Source: Ruminococcus sp. (GTDB lineage Bacteria > Bacillota > Clostridia > Oscillospirales > Ruminococcaceae). Taken from it: 64,000 nucleotides of DNA. The translations under genes were made by a program, and so were the position numbers. The notes under the pieces are model-generated. The model was given only the letters and a program-made list of their open reading frames with translations. It was not told the origin of the DNA and made no database searches. This document shows, piece by piece, positions 61,091-64,000 of this stretch (its first letter is position 1; every line of letters begins with the position of its first letter). The stretch covers positions 1 through 64,000 of the forward strand of contig JAJQIB010000030.1 in the NCBI GenBank assembly GCA_021199375.1, in the 5' to 3' direction.

Positions 61091-61882
61091 ATGATAAAAC
61101 TCATAGCAACGGATATTGACGGCACGCTTGTAAACCAAGATAAGCAGCTGCCGCCTGATTTTGACGAGCTGCTTGAAGCGCTTAAAGAAAAGGGTATATC
61201 CTTTGCAGTGTCGAGCGGAAGAAGTCTTGTTGCACTTCAAGAGCAGTTTGGCTCATACATGAATGACATTTCAATAGTTTGCGACAATGGCGCTCTTATT
61301 ATGGACAAGGGCTCAATACTCAGCTGTTCAGTTATGCCAAGAAGCAGGGTAATTGAAATTATAGATGTTTGTGAGCAAAACGACATGATTCCTCTGCTTT
61401 GTACTCCATATACTACCTTCATACCGAAGGGAAATGCCGAATACCGTGAGGAGGTCGCACTTTACTACAAAAAACGTGATGTGCTTGACGATTTGCGACT
61501 GTATGATGGCGAAGTGACAAAGGTTGCGATTTTTCAAAAGGACGGAATCGAGCAAAATGGACTTGAGCTTTTGAAGCGGCACTTTGGCTCAAGCATGGGA
61601 GTCGTGCTCTCAGGCTTTTATTGGGCAGATATCATGAATACCGGCGTCACCAAGGGCAGAGGTGTACAGGTTCTTCAGCAGCGACTCGGTGCATCCTACG
61701 AAAGCACTATGGCATTTGGCGACTATCTCAACGACATTGATATGCTAAACTCAGCATACTACAGCTTCGCAATGAAAAATGCGCATCCACAGGTAAAAAG
61801 TGCTGCAAATTTTCAGACCGGCTCTAATGATGAGTTTGCGGTTGTCAAGGAAATAAAAAAGCTAATTTTTCCACAGGAATAA
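61091..61882 (+). CDS. Cof-type HAD-superfamily phosphatase
   Basis: A 263-residue HAD hydrolase with type IIB cap: motif I IATDIDGTLVN (residues 5-15), motif II AVSSGRS, motif III Lys in GVTKGRGVQVL and motif IV FGDYLNDIDML. Cof proteins dephosphorylate sugar phosphates, flavin phosphates or PLP; specificity cannot be read from sequence. AAGGAGAGGGCAA precedes the ATG. Followed by a small hairpin and tRNA-Ala on the same strand. Confidence 0.92.
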   Translation: MIKLIATDIDGTLVNQDKQLPPDFDELLEALKEKGISFAVSSGRSLVALQEQFGSYMNDISIVCDNGALIMDKGSILSCSVMPRSRVIEIIDVCEQNDMIPLLCTPYTTFIPKGNAEYREEVALYYKKRDVLDDLRLYDGEVTKVAIFQKDGIEQNGLELLKRHFGSSMGVVLSGFYWADIMNTGVTKGRGVQVLQQRLGASYESTMAFGDYLNDIDMLNSAYYSFAMKNAHPQVKSAANFQTGSNDEFAVVKEIKKLIFPQE

Positions 61883-61887
61883 ATACA

Positions 61888-61908
61888 AAGGCGGTAAAAA
61901 TCCGCCTT
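61888..61908 (+). terminator. Hairpin between the HAD gene and tRNA-Ala
   Basis: AAGGCGG/CCGCCTT with a 7-base loop but only TTAT behind it; a weak terminator or a processing hairpin, ending 2 bases before the tRNA. Confidence 0.45.
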
Positions 61909-61910
61909 AT

Positions 61911-61983
61911 GGGGCATTAGCGCAGTTGGTAGCGCACAACACTGGCAGTGTTGGGGTCAGGGGTTCAAATCCCCTATGCTCCA
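61911..61983 (+). tRNA. tRNA-Ala (GGC anticodon)
   Basis: A 73-base cloverleaf: acceptor stem GGGGCAT/ATGCTCC (one G-U), D arm GCGC-AGTTGGTA-GCGC, anticodon stem CAACA/TGTTG with loop CTGGCAG giving GGC, and T arm AGGGG-TTCAAAT-CCCCT, discriminator A. It reads GCC/GCU alanine codons. CCA is not encoded. No promoter was found immediately upstream, so it may come from the HAD transcript. Confidence 0.95.
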
Positions 61984-62014
61984 CTTTAGAAAAGATGGCG
62001 AAATATGACATAAT

Positions 62015-62047
62015 AAAGGCTGTTACCCAATTGGTAATAGCCTTTAT
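62015..62047 (+). terminator. Terminator after tRNA-Ala
   Basis: Thirteen-bp stem AAAGGCTGTTACC/GGTAATAGCCTTT (one G-U) with a 5-base loop; the tail ATCCATTTTG is a weak T run. Confidence 0.65.
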
Positions 62048-62111
62048 CCATTTTGCACAAATATTATTCTATAAACTTGTGCAAGTATACAAATTTTTAA
62101 TTGTCCTTACT

Positions 62112-62140
62112 TTGACCCAAGACATGAGATATAATATAAT
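62112..62140 (+). promoter_or_regulatory. Promoter in the tRNA-transglutaminase gap
   Basis: TTGACC (62112-62117), 17-bp spacer, TATAAT (62135-62140). No conventional gene follows before the next terminator-like hairpin. Confidence 0.7.
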
Positions 62141-62146
62141 TGTAAG

Positions 62147-62325
62147 GACAGAGAGAATGCTAAATGCAAATCCTGTCTTACAATCCCTCTGAAGCAGTCG
62201 ATGCCCCTTTCAAATACTAGCCTTTATCATTGTCACCTTTCGGCTGCTTCTAAATGACATTCCTAAAAATTCATAATAAAACACTTCTAGCAAAGCACCG
62301 ATTCAATTCTGAGTCGGTGTTTTGC
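62147..62325 (+). ncRNA. Candidate structured small RNA
   Basis: About 180 bases between a good promoter and a 12-bp hairpin (GCAAAGCACCGA/TCGGTGTTTTGC, 62290-62325). The start can fold as TTGTAA-g-GACAG with CTGTC-TTACAA, and GAAGCAG pairs with CTGCTTC across 45 bases. It also holds an 11-codon frame (MLNANPVLQSL, ATG at 62157) after AAGGACAGAGAG. I do not recognise an RNA family; a short peptide gene is the alternative. Confidence 0.4.
62290..62325 (+). terminator. Terminator-like hairpin before the transglutaminase promoter
   Basis: Twelve-bp stem with one G-U pair; the T run (TTTT) is part of the stem, so strength is uncertain. Confidence 0.55.
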
Positions 62326-62335
62326 TCGCAGACAC

Positions 62336-62364
62336 TTGACAGTTTCGCCTTAATAATGTATAAT
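62336..62364 (+). promoter_or_regulatory. Promoter for the transglutaminase-like lipoprotein
   Basis: TTGACA (62336-62341), 17-bp spacer, TATAAT (62359-62364). Confidence 0.88.
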
Positions 62365-62402
62365 AAATATTGATTGATTTTTATGGATTGGAGAGGCATG
62401 CT

Positions 62403-63434
62403 ATGCGAGCGAGATTTGTTACAATTGCATTTATGGCTATTTTGCTATGCTCTTGCTCGAATGGAAATGAAATTCGTGAGTACGATGCGCCTGATTCAAA
62501 TAATGCCTCCTCTCAAATAGATACTACAAGCAATAGTGAGTCCTCAGACGTGACAAGCAGTGATACTGAAAAGGAAACCGAGAAGGAGTCTAGCGATAAT
62601 AAGCTGTATGATGTGACACCAATTTCCGATGCCTATCATAATGGTGACACCTCTAATCTATCCGATTTTGACCTGACAATTTACAATAAAGCCTGCGAGG
62701 TGCTTGATGAGATTATCAGTGAGGATATGAGCGACTACGATAAGGAGCTTGCTGTGCATGATTGGCTTGTTGAAAACTGCACCTATGACAGCGGAGCAAT
62801 GAGCGCAATACCTCATCCCAGTGAAAACTGCGACAATCCATACGGTGCGCTTATTAACGGCGAGGCTATATGCAGTGGATACACAACGACATTTAGAATG
62901 CTTATGCAGATGCTTGATATCCCATGCGGAACGGTACATGCTGCGGACACAGAAGGGGATGAGCATGCTTGGAACACAGTAGAGATTGATGGCAGCTGGT
63001 ATTATGTCGATTGCACATGGGATGACCCCGTGCCCGATGAGGACGGACGTCTTGAAAGACACCTGTACTTTAATATATCACTGGATGAAATCTCTCAACG
63101 TCATATTATGCCGAACGGAGTGCCAACTACAGATAGTAACGAGTACTCATACACAAGTCAAAACGCAGTAGAGATTGATGAGCTTTCACAAATAGACGAG
63201 GCTATTAAGCGTGCAATCGAGCAAAATGACGATAGCGTGGTGCTTATTCCGAATGAGAGCTTTGGAATCGACTTAAGCAGCACCGATGAGCTTGATGACA
63301 GCTTCTCGTTTAGTGGTGAATTTGAGGATGCGCTTATTGAGGCGCTCGAGGAAAACGAATGCAGCTATATACGCACAATAAGACGTGAAACCAATAAGGG
63401 CAACGCGCTTTATGTGATATTTGAGCTTGAGTGA
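62403..63434 (+). CDS. Transglutaminase-like domain lipoprotein
   Basis: A 343-residue exported lipoprotein: signal peptide MRARFVTIAFMAILLCSCS with the lipid-bearing Cys near 18, Ser/Glu-rich spacer (to about 75), then a transglutaminase-like protease domain: nucleophile Cys in NGEAICSGYTTTFRML, His in DEHAWNTVEIDG and Asp in YYVDCTWDDPVPDEDG. A C-terminal 100-residue part is unassigned. The frame opens 11 codons earlier, but GGAGAGG lies at good distance from the ATG at 62403. Likely a surface peptidase or peptidoglycan-active enzyme; substrate unknown. Confidence 0.88.
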   Translation: MRARFVTIAFMAILLCSCSNGNEIREYDAPDSNNASSQIDTTSNSESSDVTSSDTEKETEKESSDNKLYDVTPISDAYHNGDTSNLSDFDLTIYNKACEVLDEIISEDMSDYDKELAVHDWLVENCTYDSGAMSAIPHPSENCDNPYGALINGEAICSGYTTTFRMLMQMLDIPCGTVHAADTEGDEHAWNTVEIDGSWYYVDCTWDDPVPDEDGRLERHLYFNISLDEISQRHIMPNGVPTTDSNEYSYTSQNAVEIDELSQIDEAIKRAIEQNDDSVVLIPNESFGIDLSSTDELDDSFSFSGEFEDALIEALEENECSYIRTIRRETNKGNALYVIFELE

Positions 63435-63442
63435 GGTGGACT

Positions 63443-64000
63443 ATGAAATTTCGTCCTTGCATAGATATACATAATGGAAGTGTTAAGCAGATTGTCGGCT
63501 CGTCACTTAAGGATGACGGAAGTGCAGCTGATAATTTTATATCAGAGCTGGATGCAGACTTTTACGCAAAGCTTTACCGAGCTCATGGGCTTAATGACGG
63601 ACATATCATAATACTTAACCCTAAGGGCAGTGAATACTATAACGCAGACCTTGAGCAGGCAAAAAAGGCGCTTGACGCATATCCGGGCGGATTGCAGATA
63701 GGCGGCGGAGTAAACCTTAACAATGCATGTGATTTTTTAAATATGGGAGCGTCAAAGGTCATTGTTACAAGCTTTGTCTTTCATGATGGCGAGATTGACT
63801 TTGATCGACTTGGCAGGCTTACTGAGCTTGTAGGGAGAAAACGCCTGGTGCTGGATCTCTCATGCAAAAGACAGGGAGAGGAATACTTTATAGTTACTGA
63901 CAGATGGCAAAGGCTTACAAACGTAAAGCTGTGCGTTAGTACCATGCAGAGGCTAAGCGATTACTGCGATGAATTTTTGGTTCATGCTGCGGATGCTGAG
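63443..64000 (+). CDS. hisA: Eukaryotic-type HisA (ProFAR isomerase), cut by the window edge
   Basis: First 186 codons of a barrel protein that runs off the window. The start MKFRPCIDIHNGSVKQIVG, then YAKLYRAHGLNDGHIIIL, GGLQIGGGVN, ASKVIVTSFVF, LVLDLSCKRQ and EFLVHAADAE follow yeast HIS6 almost motif by motif rather than the usual bacterial HisA. It would isomerise ProFAR in histidine synthesis, using Asp in CIDIHNG and VLDLS as catalytic residues. GAGGTGG lies before the ATG, 8 bp after the transglutaminase stop, so the two may be co-transcribed. Confidence 0.85.
   Translation, partial: MKFRPCIDIHNGSVKQIVGSSLKDDGSAADNFISELDADFYAKLYRAHGLNDGHIIILNPKGSEYYNADLEQAKKALDAYPGGLQIGGGVNLNNACDFLNMGASKVIVTSFVFHDGEIDFDRLGRLTELVGRKRLVLDLSCKRQGEEYFIVTDRWQRLTNVKLCVSTMQRLSDYCDEFLVHAADAE

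Noticed and set aside
1..64000. CRISPR arrays, complete insertion sequences or prophage genes
   Set aside because: No regularly spaced direct repeats, transposase, integrase or phage structural genes were found in any frame.

Overview
The window looks like chromosomal DNA of an anaerobic, fibre-degrading Gram-positive bacterium close to Ruminococcus (Clostridia, Oscillospiraceae). This rests on the gene mix: two GH5 cellulases without dockerins, cellobiose phosphorylase (GH94), a cellobiose 2-epimerase-type enzyme and GH2 beta-mannosidase, alongside sporulation genes (spoVT, spoIIP, yabP, yabQ), strong AGGAGG-type ribosome sites and many TTGACA-N17-TATAAT promoters. The species is an inference.

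Layout. 0.1-2.4 kb (minus): rpmG-secE-nusG-rplK-rplA. 2.6-7.5 kb (minus): a membrane protein resembling a catalytically dead S26B signal peptidase and a heterodimeric ABC exporter. 7.6-11.1 kb: PAP2 phosphatase, then yabP-yabQ and divIC-yabR, DUF4321 and a DtxR-type regulator. 11.5-15.1 kb: mutarotase plus GH94. 15.3-20.7 kb: a membrane protein with a repeated acidic tail, a ClC protein, ilvA-nudix-ridA behind a T-box, and pyrE. 21-28 kb: spoVT, a barrel protein, lipoproteins, a coiled-coil protein and a zinc-ribbon protein. 28-36 kb: dtd, a LacX-type epimerase and a surface-polymer cluster (GT2, TagB/F-like, TagG/TagH-like ABC, Wzz/BY-kinase). 36-43.5 kb: secA, then an operon DUF1015-AGE epimerase-PHP-GH5-DUF6774. 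43.7-49.6 kb: ribbon-helix-helix protein, SPFH protein, FN3-SleB hydrolase, S1 protein, rarA, YkgJ-like. 49.8-56.5 kb: prs, ispD, GH2 mannosidase, pdxS-pdxT, VanY-like peptidase. 56.6-64 kb: spoIIP, anchored GH5, DRE-TIM aldolase, HAD phosphatase, tRNA-Ala, transglutaminase lipoprotein and a eukaryotic-type hisA cut by the window edge.

How genes fit together. Extracellular GH5 enzymes release beta-glucans or mannans; inside the cell GH94, the epimerase, mutarotases and the mannosidase would process cellobiose and mannobiose. IlvA and RidA are paired as producer and remover of reactive enamines, under T-box (probably isoleucine) control. The 29.5-35.9 kb block would make and export a teichoic-acid-like polymer or capsule.

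The most unusual signal is a family of about 80-285 bp intergenic repeats: five full copies, two decayed copies and one end remnant, all in one orientation. Each full copy folds into a chain of up to seven hairpins with compensatory base changes between copies. The outer end carries a TATAAT box. In four copies and the remnant this box lies exactly 17 bp from a -35 hexamer, so the repeat would be the transcribed 5' leader of the gene next to it. I do not recognise this family.
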